Assembly: GCF_003583765.1 (NCBI RefSeq)
Contig: NZ_QXQA01000017.1
Span: 62,001 to 126,000, forward strand
Direction: 5' to 3'
Length of the DNA stretch: 64,000 nucleotides
From: Paenibacillus nanensis
GTDB lineage: Bacteria > Bacillota > Bacilli > Paenibacillales > Paenibacillaceae
In this document: positions 51,499-60,043 of the stretch, in pieces
Layout: each line of letters opens with the position of its first letter
Position numbering within the stretch: the stretch's first letter is position 1
The notes under the pieces: generated by a model
Told to the model about the DNA's origin: nothing
Database searches by the model: none
The model's input: the letters and a program-made list of their open reading frames with translations, nothing else
Position numbers and translations under genes: made by a program

Positions 51499-53298
51499 AT
51501 GAAACTGTTCGATTGGATTGCCTCAAGCCTGCGGGCTAAGCTGCTCGCAATGTTTATCATCTTGACATGCGTGCCGTTAATTGCAGTCGGCCTTGTCTCG
51601 TATCAAAAATCGTTCAAAACCGTGTTCGGCAACAGCAAAGCGTCCTCGATGATCGTTGGCGAACAGCTGGCTAGAGACATTGACCTGCTGTTCGAGGATA
51701 CCGGCAAGCTGCTGGAGCTAGGCAACGACCCCCGCGTCCTTCACTTTCTGTTTTCCCAGAACGACACCTATGCCGACGCGAAAGAAATATTAAGGACGAT
51801 GGATTCTTACCTCGATACGTATAATGACGAAAGCGTTCTCAATATATCGGTTATTAATTTGTACGGAAGAGGAATCAGCGAGCGGCGCGGCGTCTTCCAG
51901 CTGGATAAAAATCCGCTTCGCAACCCGCACTTCGCCTATTTGACCAATCATCCTGATCAAATATTGAACATTCCGCCATCGGAATCGTCGCCGCTTGACC
52001 GGCTTGACGGCTTTCAATACGAGGATTCGAATGTCATCTCCATTATGACCGCTGTCAAGCAGCGCATCACGCATGAAGTCATCGGCTTTATTGTCATTGA
52101 CATCGACGACTCGGTCGTCAAGCGCTCCATCGATGAAACGACTTTAGGCAAAACGGGTTTTTTCTATGTCGCCGATGCCGAGGGCAAACCAATCTTCTCC
52201 CCAAGCAGCAGACTTGCCGATCAGCTGCCCGGCGCGTTGAACGTGATTCAGCATCCGGAACGCCAATTTGTCGATTCGTCGAATGGAAAACCGAAATTTA
52301 TTTTCGCTGCGGAGTCCCCCCGAACCAGCTGGCACATTATCGGCTATGTGCCGCTGCAGGAAATTGTGGAGGAAGCGAATTCCATCCGTCAGATGATCAT
52401 TATCAGCGTCATTTTAAGCATCGTATTTGCCATTACGCTCCATTTCTTTATATCCTCGCGGCTGACCCGGCCCGTCCAGCTGTTGAAAAACAAAATGCAG
52501 CTGGCGGCCTCCGGCTATTTGGAGGCGAAGGTGATCACTACCGGCAAGGACGAAATCGCAAATTTGAGCAACAGCTTCAATATAATGCTTGGAAAAATTA
52601 GGGCACTTCTGGACCAAAGCATTAAAGAGCAAGAGGAGATGAAAAAAGCCGAGCTGCGAGCGCTGCAGGCTCAGATCAACCCTCATTTTCTCTATAACAC
52701 GCTGGATTCCATCGTGTGGATGGCGGAATCCGGCCGCAATCAGCAAGTGATCCTGCTCGTCGAATCGTTGTCTAAGCTATTCCGGATTTCCCTCAGCAAA
52801 GGACGCGACTGGATCAGCGTCGGGAAGGAGCTGGAGCATGTCCACAGCTACTTAGTCATTCAGCAAATGCGATATCGCGACATTCTCGATTATGAGATCG
52901 ACATTGATTCTTGTCTCAGCCACTACTCCATCTTAAAAATGACGCTTCAGCCCATCGTTGAAAACGCGATCTATCACGGCATTAAAAACAGGCGCGGCAA
53001 AGGGCTGATTCGCATTACCGGCTGCGCGACGCCGGAGAGGGATATTCTGCTCGCCGTCGAAGACAATGGCGCGGGCATGCCGCCGGAGAAGCTGGAAGCG
53101 CTGAGGCGCAACCTGCAGCTTCAGCAGCTCCCGGAGGAAACCGGCAAGGAAGTATCCGGCGGCTTCGGCCTGCATAATGTTCAGCAGCGCATCAGCCTAT
53201 ATTATGGCGAGCAATACGGCGTGACGATCGACAGTGCGGAAGGAGCCGGCACGAAGGTTGTCATTCGAATACCGATGAGAGAGGAGCAATCCCCATGA
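51499..53298 (+). CDS. Sensor histidine kinase, YesM/LytS-type
   Basis: 599 residues from ATG 51499 (AAAGGT upstream). Membrane segments near 12-36 and 302-322 flank a ~265-residue extracytoplasmic Cache-like sensor domain. A HAMP linker (about 322-376) follows. The kinase has the YesM motif NPHFLYNTLDSIVWMAE with His396 as phosphorylation site, then HATPase boxes VENAIYHGIKNRRGKG, VEDNGAGM and GGFGLHNVQQRI. It would phosphorylate the YesN-type regulator that follows; the genes overlap by 4 bases (ATGA). It is divergent from the YtfQRT-YjfF transporter, whose sugar it probably senses. Confidence 0.94.
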   Translation: MKLFDWIASSLRAKLLAMFIILTCVPLIAVGLVSYQKSFKTVFGNSKASSMIVGEQLARDIDLLFEDTGKLLELGNDPRVLHFLFSQNDTYADAKEILRTMDSYLDTYNDESVLNISVINLYGRGISERRGVFQLDKNPLRNPHFAYLTNHPDQILNIPPSESSPLDRLDGFQYEDSNVISIMTAVKQRITHEVIGFIVIDIDDSVVKRSIDETTLGKTGFFYVADAEGKPIFSPSSRLADQLPGALNVIQHPERQFVDSSNGKPKFIFAAESPRTSWHIIGYVPLQEIVEEANSIRQMIIISVILSIVFAITLHFFISSRLTRPVQLLKNKMQLAASGYLEAKVITTGKDEIANLSNSFNIMLGKIRALLDQSIKEQEEMKKAELRALQAQINPHFLYNTLDSIVWMAESGRNQQVILLVESLSKLFRISLSKGRDWISVGKELEHVHSYLVIQQMRYRDILDYEIDIDSCLSHYSILKMTLQPIVENAIYHGIKNRRGKGLIRITGCATPERDILLAVEDNGAGMPPEKLEALRRNLQLQQLPEETGKEVSGGFGLHNVQQRISLYYGEQYGVTIDSAEGAGTKVVIRIPMREEQSP

Positions 53299-54941
53299 AA
53301 AAAGTGATGCTGGTGGATGACGAAATTCTCATTCGCGAAACGGTTAAGGAATGTATTCCATGGGAGAAGGAAGGATTTCAGTTCGTAGGCGACGCACCGG
53401 ACGGGGAGATCGCCTTGCAGCTGATCGAGCAGCTGCAGCCTGATATTCTAATTACCGATATTATGATGCCGTTCATGGACGGTCTCGAGCTTAGCGCCGT
53501 CGTACGCAAGCGGATGCCGGACATCAAGATCGTGATATTAAGCGGGCACGGCGAATTCGAGTATGCCCGTTCGGCCCTGCGGCTTGGCGTTGAGGATTAT
53601 TGCTTGAAGCCCGTTAGCGCCGCAACCTTGATCGAGCTGCTGCGAGGAGTCAGCCGTATAATCGATGAGGAGCGGCTGGAGAAGGAGAAGCTCCGGAACC
53701 AGCTGCGGCACGAATCGGGTAAAGACACAGTAACTAGGGAAAAGCTGCTCAGCGATCTGTGCTGCGGCTTTCTGACAACCTCGGAGGCGATTCACCTAAG
53801 CTCGGCAATATCGCTTCAGCTGATGTCTCCTTATTATGCCGTCGTCATCTCGGATGCGCGTGACCCCGCTTGTCACATGTACGGGGATGATGAAATCCGC
53901 GGCATGGCTGACTCTACTGCCGCAAAGACGGCCGTAGAACTCGTCCCCCTTACCGGCGATCTGCTCTCATTTAAGCGCAGCCGCACAGAGACCGTTTGGA
54001 TATTAAAGGGGGATTCGCCGGGTCAGATCGAGGAGCGGCTTCGGCCCTTCCGCGAGCTGCGTGAGCAGGCGGATAGTCCCGGCTGCTTGAACCCGGCCAT
54101 TGGAATCGGCAGCGTGCACGACCGGCTGCAAGGCATCCACCTCTCCTATCTGGATGCCGAGGAGGATATGCATTGGCATCGGCTGACCCGGCAGAACCGT
54201 CAGGAAATGAGAAGCACGGCACAAATGCCGCTTGATCCGACCGCTTTCCTCGACCGCTCGAAATTCAAAGATTTCTTGAAGCTCGGGACGCCTGCGGAAG
54301 CGGAGTCGTTCGTTAAGGCGTATGTGTCCGGAATGGGCAGGAATGATTGGGCCGTCTCCCCTCTTGGTTATTACCTTTTAAATGACTTAACCATTGAAGT
54401 TCTGCAAAGCGCCAATGAAACGTTCCGTAATGTCGGTTCGCTCGAAGAGGTGCTGGAACGGTTCCAAGCGGATATCGGCTCCGTTCGGACGCACGAGGAC
54501 GCTTGCAAGTATTTGATCTGTCTTATCGAACAATATTGGAGGTGGAGAGCGGAAGGCGCGGACAAATATGGCGAGCTGATTGCGAAGGTGAAGGATTACA
54601 TCGCCGACAATTATGATAAAGACTACATTTCTCTGCAAAGCGCCTCCGAATATGTCCGGCTTAGTCCCAGTCACCTGAGCAAGGTGTTCAGTCAAGAAAC
54701 CGGCAGGACGTTCATCGAATATTTGACGCAGACCCGGATTCAGAAAGCGATGGAGCTGCTGCTCACAACACATGCGAAATCCTACGAAGTCGCTTTTAAG
54801 GTCGGTTATAACGACGCGCATTATTTCTCAAATTTATTCAAGCGGGTAACGGGCATGACGACGAAGCAATTCCGGAAAAACGGCGGGCTCGCGCTCGAGC
54901 TGAAGGGAGACGGCTATGAAGCTGCCTGCAATCACGGGTAA
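53295..54941 (+). CDS. Two-component response regulator, YesN/AraC-type
   Basis: 548 residues. Receiver domain at 1-120 with phospho-acceptor Asp55 in ITDIMMPFMDG and Lys in YCLKPV; a ~300-residue middle region typical of YesN proteins. The C-terminal AraC helix-turn-helix pair (about 450-540: ISLQSASEYVRLSPSHLSKV, FIEYLTQTRIQKAMELLL, AFKVGYNDAHYFSNLFKRVTG) binds DNA. Probable activator of the divergent transporter operon. It overlaps the kinase gene by 4 bases and the binding-protein gene by 26. Confidence 0.95.
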   Translation: MKKVMLVDDEILIRETVKECIPWEKEGFQFVGDAPDGEIALQLIEQLQPDILITDIMMPFMDGLELSAVVRKRMPDIKIVILSGHGEFEYARSALRLGVEDYCLKPVSAATLIELLRGVSRIIDEERLEKEKLRNQLRHESGKDTVTREKLLSDLCCGFLTTSEAIHLSSAISLQLMSPYYAVVISDARDPACHMYGDDEIRGMADSTAAKTAVELVPLTGDLLSFKRSRTETVWILKGDSPGQIEERLRPFRELREQADSPGCLNPAIGIGSVHDRLQGIHLSYLDAEEDMHWHRLTRQNRQEMRSTAQMPLDPTAFLDRSKFKDFLKLGTPAEAESFVKAYVSGMGRNDWAVSPLGYYLLNDLTIEVLQSANETFRNVGSLEEVLERFQADIGSVRTHEDACKYLICLIEQYWRWRAEGADKYGELIAKVKDYIADNYDKDYISLQSASEYVRLSPSHLSKVFSQETGRTFIEYLTQTRIQKAMELLLTTHAKSYEVAFKVGYNDAHYFSNLFKRVTGMTTKQFRKNGGLALELKGDGYEAACNHG

Positions 54942-55926
54942 GTGGCTTCCCGCCCTACTGACGCTCGTTGCCTTACTCATGGCCGGCGGATGCATGAATG
55001 AACCTGCAGAAGAACGTAAGCTTCATGCTCCTTCCCCCGAGACGGAAAAGGAAGATACGCTCCTGACGTTCGGCATTCTGTATCCGATGGCGCATCCTTT
55101 CTACGAAATGATTACGCAGCTGACAGAAGAATCCGCTGACCCGCTAGGTATCAGTCTGATCGTGAAGGCGCCGGATGAAGTCAATCTGGAGCAGCAGATC
55201 CGCATGATGGAGCAGATGATCAAGCAGCGTGTGGATGGGATTGCCGTCAGCCCCGTCGATGGAGAAGCGCTGGGGCCTGTCATCGACCGGGCGATCGATG
55301 CCGGTATTCCCGTCATCTGCTTCGAGACGGATTCGCCTGGCAGCAAGCGTCTTTCCTATATTGGCGCTGACCATGCCGAAGGCGGCAAGCTTGTCGGCAA
55401 AGCCCTTGGCGAGCTGCTCAAAGGCAGAGGAATGGTGCTGGTAGAACACGGTTTCGCCGACATGCCGGCACAAAAGCAGCGCCTCGACGGCATGCTGCAG
55501 TATATCGATTCGAACACGGACATCCAAGTGCTCGATATTCGCTATAACAGCGGAAGCGAGAGCCAAGCATTGGCCGACCTGGAGACCATGATCGACAGCC
55601 ACCCGCATTTCGACGCTTTTGTGTCATTAGATTTATGGTCAGCCTCCTCCTCCATTCTCGTATGGAAAGCGATGGGCTTGGACCGGGATGTGATCGCCTT
55701 CGGCATGCAGACCGAAATTAAAGAAGCCATCCTGAACGGACAGATGACTTCCGTCGTTTCGCAAAATGAGCAGGAGTGGGGACACGCGATTATCCAAAGC
55801 CTAATGACGGCCGTGCAAAAGAAGCCTTTGCCAGATTGGGTGGATACCGGGTCCCGCGTGCTTATCCGTGAAACCGTCGATTCGTTCCCGGATATTTCTC
55901 GGTCTCTAGCTCCGACCAGTCGTTAA
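54916..55926 (+). CDS. Sugar-binding lipoprotein, probable sensor subunit of the two-component system
   Basis: 336 residues. Lipoprotein signal with lipobox MAGGC, Cys26. Type I periplasmic-binding fold (ribose-binding/LacI group): LTFGILYPMAHPFYEMI, MIKQRVDGIAVSPVDGEALG, PVICFETDSPGSKRLSYIG, VVSQNEQEWGHAII. It is only distantly like the two YtfQ copies and is not in the transporter operon. It starts inside the last codons of the response regulator, so it is made with the kinase. In clostridia, XylFII is such a binding protein that works with LytS in xylose sensing; the same logic is inferred here. Confidence 0.88.
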   Translation: MKLPAITGKWLPALLTLVALLMAGGCMNEPAEERKLHAPSPETEKEDTLLTFGILYPMAHPFYEMITQLTEESADPLGISLIVKAPDEVNLEQQIRMMEQMIKQRVDGIAVSPVDGEALGPVIDRAIDAGIPVICFETDSPGSKRLSYIGADHAEGGKLVGKALGELLKGRGMVLVEHGFADMPAQKQRLDGMLQYIDSNTDIQVLDIRYNSGSESQALADLETMIDSHPHFDAFVSLDLWSASSSILVWKAMGLDRDVIAFGMQTEIKEAILNGQMTSVVSQNEQEWGHAIIQSLMTAVQKKPLPDWVDTGSRVLIRETVDSFPDISRSLAPTSR

Positions 55927-56025
55927 CCGGCTAGCCCATTTACAAGGCGGGATGATAAGATCCATGTCCGAAACTTTTTTAGCAGCGCAAAAATAAGCTG
56001 AAAATGTGGGGGGAGGCGTACACTT

Positions 56026-56187
56026 ATGAAGGAACTTGTGGGAAGCTGTTCCGTCTGCGGCCGGGAAATTTATTGCCATGACGGCTTTCTAAACGGGATT
56101 GTGAACGAGGATAAGACGATTAGCTGCTTCGATTGTCATGAAGAACTCAAAGGTAAGAGAGATAGGAGCTCCGCAAACGAAACGTAA
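56026..56187 (+). CDS. Small zinc-ribbon protein (53 residues)
   Basis: Short ORF read directly: MKELVGSCSVCGREIYCHDG, then FLNGIVNEDKTISCFDCHEE and LKGKRDRSSANET. Two CxxC pairs (CSVC and CFDC) 23 residues apart form a plausible zinc ribbon; extra Cys and His lie between. GGGGAGG is 10 bases before the ATG. It lies 99 bases after the sensor lipoprotein, on the same strand, and could be co-transcribed or separate. Function unknown. Confidence 0.7.
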   Translation: MKELVGSCSVCGREIYCHDGFLNGIVNEDKTISCFDCHEELKGKRDRSSANET

Positions 56188-56228
56188 AAAAATGCCTGGA
56201 ATCGATCCGATCGACTCCAGGCATTCTG
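56188..56228 (-). terminator. Terminator of the rha-lut operon
   Basis: AATGCCTGGA and TCCAGGCATT stem with an inner near-palindrome GATCGATCC; on the minus strand a T7 tract follows. It ends lutC transcription. Confidence 0.9.
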
Positions 56229-56233
56229 CGCGA

Positions 56234-56962
56234 TTATTCATTTGTCACTACAAGCGCATACACGATTCCGGGACCATGTACGCCAATCGTAAGATCATTC
56301 TCGATATCCGCCGATCGGCTCGGTCCGGAGATGAAGTGAATGCCCGCCGGCATTTGCTCGCGGATCGAACCGTTAAAATGAGCCAGCACCTGGCCAACTC
56401 TCGTATACAAACGTTCTGCCGGAATAATGGCGATCATTACCGTTGGGAGCAAGCTCACCGAGCGGCCTTTATCCGGCGATGACGTCACGATAATGGACCC
56501 CGTGTAGGCTGCCGCATAATCGACGACCACTACCCCGATATCCGCTCCTGCGGCAACGGAAAGCCCCTGCTGCTGGTGCCAGACGCTCACTTCCGCGCCG
56601 TTCAAGGAACGATCCAGCTCCATAGCGTGGAGCTCTTCTTGGTTTTGAATAAGAAGCTGCTTCGCGCTTAAATCCTTGGAGAGCTGCACGATAAACCGCT
56701 TCGCTTCCTCCATCGTTCTCAGTTGAACGGCGTGGCCCCCGGCCTTCTTCCAATTGTCCATAAAAAGGTTAACCCGTTCGTCCTGCTTCAGTTCAAACTC
56801 CTGCCAGAAATCAGGAGCGCCCTTGAACGGGTGCGCCGGCGGCTCGCCGCCTTGGCCGCTTCGGCCCAACCGCTGCTTGATATTCCCGATAAACTGCTCC
56901 TGCTGACGCAAGGATTTCTCTCGCAAATCGCGCAGGAAGGCCTCATGCTCAGTGCTGCTCAT
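56234..56962 (-). CDS. lutC: Lactate utilization protein C
   Basis: 242 residues, LUD domain (GADIGVVVVDYAAAYTGSI, VSLLPTVMIAIIPAERLYTRV, HFISGPSRSADIENDLTIGVHGPG). Third component of the LutABC iron-sulfur lactate oxidation complex that converts L-lactate to pyruvate. Overlaps lutB by 14 bases. Terminator directly after it. Confidence 0.96.
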   Translation of the reverse strand: MSSTEHEAFLRDLREKSLRQQEQFIGNIKQRLGRSGQGGEPPAHPFKGAPDFWQEFELKQDERVNLFMDNWKKAGGHAVQLRTMEEAKRFIVQLSKDLSAKQLLIQNQEELHAMELDRSLNGAEVSVWHQQQGLSVAAGADIGVVVVDYAAAYTGSIIVTSSPDKGRSVSLLPTVMIAIIPAERLYTRVGQVLAHFNGSIREQMPAGIHFISGPSRSADIENDLTIGVHGPGIVYALVVTNE

Positions 56963-58478
56963 GGCTGTTCCCGCCTCCCTTACGCGTCTTAAGCGCCTGT
57001 TCCATACGCTGCTTCGTCTCAGCGGTCATCTCGCGCATCTCCTGCTTTAGATCCTTCTCCAGCTCCTGCCAAGCTTCTCTGAAGCTTTGCTTCGGTAACG
57101 CGGACAGATGCCGGTACGAATTCCAGCCCTTTAACGGGCCGATTTTCGCTTTAATTTTGCCTTCGCGCTTCACCAGCACTTGTCCGGCGCGTCCGATTTT
57201 CACCGCCGATTCATAGAGCTTATGGTTGCCCATTACGAGCTTAAAGCCCTTCATGCCGGCCGATTCGAGCATCATCCGCTTCCCGTTCTTAACCTTACGG
57301 TTGCGGAGATAGACCAGCATATCGTGAAGCGGAATTTTGACCGGGCACGCCTCGTAGCAGGCGCCGCATAAGCTGGATGCGTTCGCGATATCATCCCACT
57401 CCATGATGTTTTTGTTCAAGGACGGGGTGAGCACCGCGCCGATCGGTCCGCTGTAGGTTCCGCCATACGCGTGCCCGCCGATCTGCCGGTATACCGGACA
57501 TGCGTTCAAGCATGCGCCGCAGCGTATGCAATTAAGCAGCTCCTGGAATTCAGGATCGCCAAGCTGCAGGGAACGGCCGTTATCCACGATAATGATATGC
57601 ATTTCTTCCGGTCCGTCACCGTCAAGCGGACGCCTAGGGCCTGTAATACCCGACATATAAACCGTCAGCTTCTGTCCCGTCGCGGAACGAGGCAGAAGAG
57701 TCGACATCACTTCAAGATCATCCCAGGTCGGAATGATACGCTCCATGCCCATCAGCGTGATCTGCGTTTTCGGAACGGTGCTGACCATGCGCGCGTTGCC
57801 TTCATTCTCGAACAGCACGATGGAGCCGGTCTCGGCAATCGCGAAGTTACAACCGGTCATCCCGATGTCCGCTTCAAGAAACTTCTCTCTAAGCTTGCGG
57901 CGCACAAATCCCGCAAGAATGGACGTGTCGGGAGGAAGCTCCTTGCCGGCTTCCTTGGAGAGCAATTCCGCAATTTGATAACGGTTTTTATGAATCGCCG
58001 GAATGATAATATGGGAAGGCGCTTCGCCTGCTAGCTGAATAATATATTCGCCGAGGTCCGTCTCCACGGATTCAATGCCCGCTTTCTCTAGAGCCGCATT
58101 GATGTGAAGCTCCTCCGAAACCATTGATTTCGATTTGACGACCGAACGCGCGCCCGCTTCCTTGGCGATTGCCATCGTGAGTTCGACCGCTTCCTCGCTC
58201 GTAGCGGCAAAATGAACATGAACGCCGTTCGCTCTTGCATTTTCAATAAATTGCGATAAGTAATAGTCCAAATGCGCGATCGTATGGAGCCGGATTTGCC
58301 GCCCCCTCTCGCGCCACAAATCCCAGTTGCCGTGCTCCTCGGAAGCTGATTTTTTGCCGGTTCTTAAGCGTTCCGTCGTAAACTTAACCGCTTTACGCAG
58401 GAACTCGTTATTGAGCGCGATTTCCGCTCTTTCCTTCACCGTAGAAGGCGACGTTCCCTCATGACTAGCTCCGCTCAC
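56949..58478 (-). CDS. lutB: Lactate utilization protein B (iron-sulfur)
   Basis: About 509 residues. N-terminal LUD domain (VKSKSMVSEELHIN, EADIGMTGCNFAIAETGSIVLF), then two 4Fe-4S clusters in CIRCGACLNACPVYR and CGACYEACPVKIPLH, and a DUF3390 C-terminus. Catalytic electron-transfer subunit of LutABC. The start is uncertain: GTG at 58478 (GAGGGGGTG before it) is preferred to an ATG at 58496. It overlaps the lutA end by 14 bases. Confidence 0.95.
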   Translation of the reverse strand: MSGASHEGTSPSTVKERAEIALNNEFLRKAVKFTTERLRTGKKSASEEHGNWDLWRERGRQIRLHTIAHLDYYLSQFIENARANGVHVHFAATSEEAVELTMAIAKEAGARSVVKSKSMVSEELHINAALEKAGIESVETDLGEYIIQLAGEAPSHIIIPAIHKNRYQIAELLSKEAGKELPPDTSILAGFVRRKLREKFLEADIGMTGCNFAIAETGSIVLFENEGNARMVSTVPKTQITLMGMERIIPTWDDLEVMSTLLPRSATGQKLTVYMSGITGPRRPLDGDGPEEMHIIIVDNGRSLQLGDPEFQELLNCIRCGACLNACPVYRQIGGHAYGGTYSGPIGAVLTPSLNKNIMEWDDIANASSLCGACYEACPVKIPLHDMLVYLRNRKVKNGKRMMLESAGMKGFKLVMGNHKLYESAVKIGRAGQVLVKREGKIKAKIGPLKGWNSYRHLSALPKQSFREAWQELEKDLKQEMREMTAETKQRMEQALKTRKGGGNSHEQH

Positions 58479-59214
58479 TCGCGAGCACCCCCTCATACAG
58501 CACTTCCGCCAGATGCATCACACGCACCGGCTTGCCGCGGTAAGACAGATTGCCCGCAATGTTCATCAAGCATCCCATATCGAGGCCGATTAGAACCTCG
58601 GCTTCCGTCTCCAGCACATGGTCCACCTTCTCCGTTACCATGGCCCCGGATATATCGCACATCTTAATCGCAAACGTGCCGCCGAAACCGCAGCAGTCCT
58701 CCGCGAACGGAAGCGGCACTAGCTCCATTTGCTTCACGTTGCTCATCAGACGCATCGGCTCGCTTTTAATCCCTAACAGCCGGCTGCCGTGACAGGATGG
58801 ATGATAGGTGGCCTTGTGCGGAAACACGGCGCCAACATCCTCTACGCCTAATACTTGAACAAGGAACTGCGTAAATTCATACGTTTTTTCGCCCAGCCGC
58901 TTTGCCTTCTGCAGCATATCCGGATCATGCTCGAAGAGCTTCGGATAGTAATGCTGGATCATCCCCGTGCAAGAGCCCGAGGGGGAAATGACAAAGTCGC
59001 TGTCGTCCAACGCATCAAGCAGCGTCCTGGCCGACGCTTTCGCTTCATCCCAATAGCCGCTGTTGAAGGCAGGCTGCCCGCAGCAGGTCTGCGTTCGCGG
59101 AAAGTGAAGCTCGACTCCGTATCTAGCCAGAAGCCTAGCCATCGATTCGCCGACCTTCGGATACAAGCTGTCGCTTAAACAAGTAATAAATAATGACACT
59201 TTCATCGGTTTCAT
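58465..59214 (-). CDS. lutA: Lactate utilization protein A (CCG-domain)
   Basis: 249 residues. Two cysteine-rich CCG domains, TQTCCGQPAFNSGYW and AEDCCGFGGTFAIKM, as in heterodisulfide reductase-like subunits; first subunit of LutABC. It lies 33 bases after the DeoR-type regulator, inside the rhamnose operon. Confidence 0.95.
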   Translation of the reverse strand: MKPMKVSLFITCLSDSLYPKVGESMARLLARYGVELHFPRTQTCCGQPAFNSGYWDEAKASARTLLDALDDSDFVISPSGSCTGMIQHYYPKLFEHDPDMLQKAKRLGEKTYEFTQFLVQVLGVEDVGAVFPHKATYHPSCHGSRLLGIKSEPMRLMSNVKQMELVPLPFAEDCCGFGGTFAIKMCDISGAMVTEKVDHVLETEAEVLIGLDMGCLMNIAGNLSYRGKPVRVMHLAEVLYEGVLASERS

Positions 59215-59247
59215 TCACCCGCTTACACTTGAAATGATCATCGTGTT

Positions 59248-60018
59248 CTACTGTGCTTCGGCGATTGAAACGTTCACTCCGATCTCCTTCACCCGCTGTA
59301 CAAAATCATGGTCGGCATGCTGGTCCGTAATAAGCTCGTGAACCTGGTTTAACGCCGCCACTTGCGTGAAGGACTGTACGCCGAACTTGCTGGAGTCGGC
59401 AAGCAAATAGACTTTGTCCGATATTTCAATCATTTTCTTTTTCACTAAACCTTGCTGCTCATTGGACTCGCTTATTCCTCGATCGAGGTGTACGCCCTTG
59501 CAGGAAATAAACGCTTTATGGACAAAATACGTATCGAGCGAACGTTCCGCCAGCGGCCCCACATAAGACAAAGAACGGTGCGCGAGATTTCCGCCGGTCG
59601 ACACGACCTGAATCCGCTCCTTCCCGCTTAACTCGGTCGCTACGCGAATCGAATTCGTTAAGACAGTAATCTCAATATCCGGAAGAATAGCTGCCATATA
59701 CCAGGCCGTCGTGCTCGCGTCCAGAATGATCCGGTCCCCCGGCTCTATGATGCTGACGGCTAACCGAGCGATCCTCCGCTTCTCTTCCGCATGCATCACC
59801 TCGCGCTCCGCGTATGGCACCTCAAGCTGCTGCTGATCCTTTACGCTGACCGCGCCTCCATGGCTTCTGCGAAGCCGTCCCGCTTGTTCAAGCCGGTCCA
59901 AATCGCGGCGTATCGTCTCCTCCGTCACATCACACAGCTCGCTTAATTCCGATACTCGCATGCTGCCCCGTTCGTTAACCAAGCGAACGATCATTTCATA
60001 TCGCTGTGCGACCAGCAT
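59248..60018 (-). CDS. DeoR-family transcriptional regulator of rhamnose use
   Basis: 256 residues. N-terminal winged helix (VSELSELCDVTEETIRRDLDRLEQAGRLRRSHGGA), C-terminal sugar-phosphate sensor (ILDASTTAWYMA, GGNLAHRSLSYVGP). It probably represses the rha operon in which it is placed, with a phosphorylated intermediate as inducer. It lies 25 bases after rhaB. B. subtilis RhaR is the same kind of protein. Confidence 0.92.
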   Translation of the reverse strand: MLVAQRYEMIVRLVNERGSMRVSELSELCDVTEETIRRDLDRLEQAGRLRRSHGGAVSVKDQQQLEVPYAEREVMHAEEKRRIARLAVSIIEPGDRIILDASTTAWYMAAILPDIEITVLTNSIRVATELSGKERIQVVSTGGNLAHRSLSYVGPLAERSLDTYFVHKAFISCKGVHLDRGISESNEQQGLVKKKMIEISDKVYLLADSSKFGVQSFTQVAALNQVHELITDQHADHDFVQRVKEIGVNVSIAEAQ

Positions 60019-60043
60019 CTGGCATCCTCCTCTTTCTCTTTAT

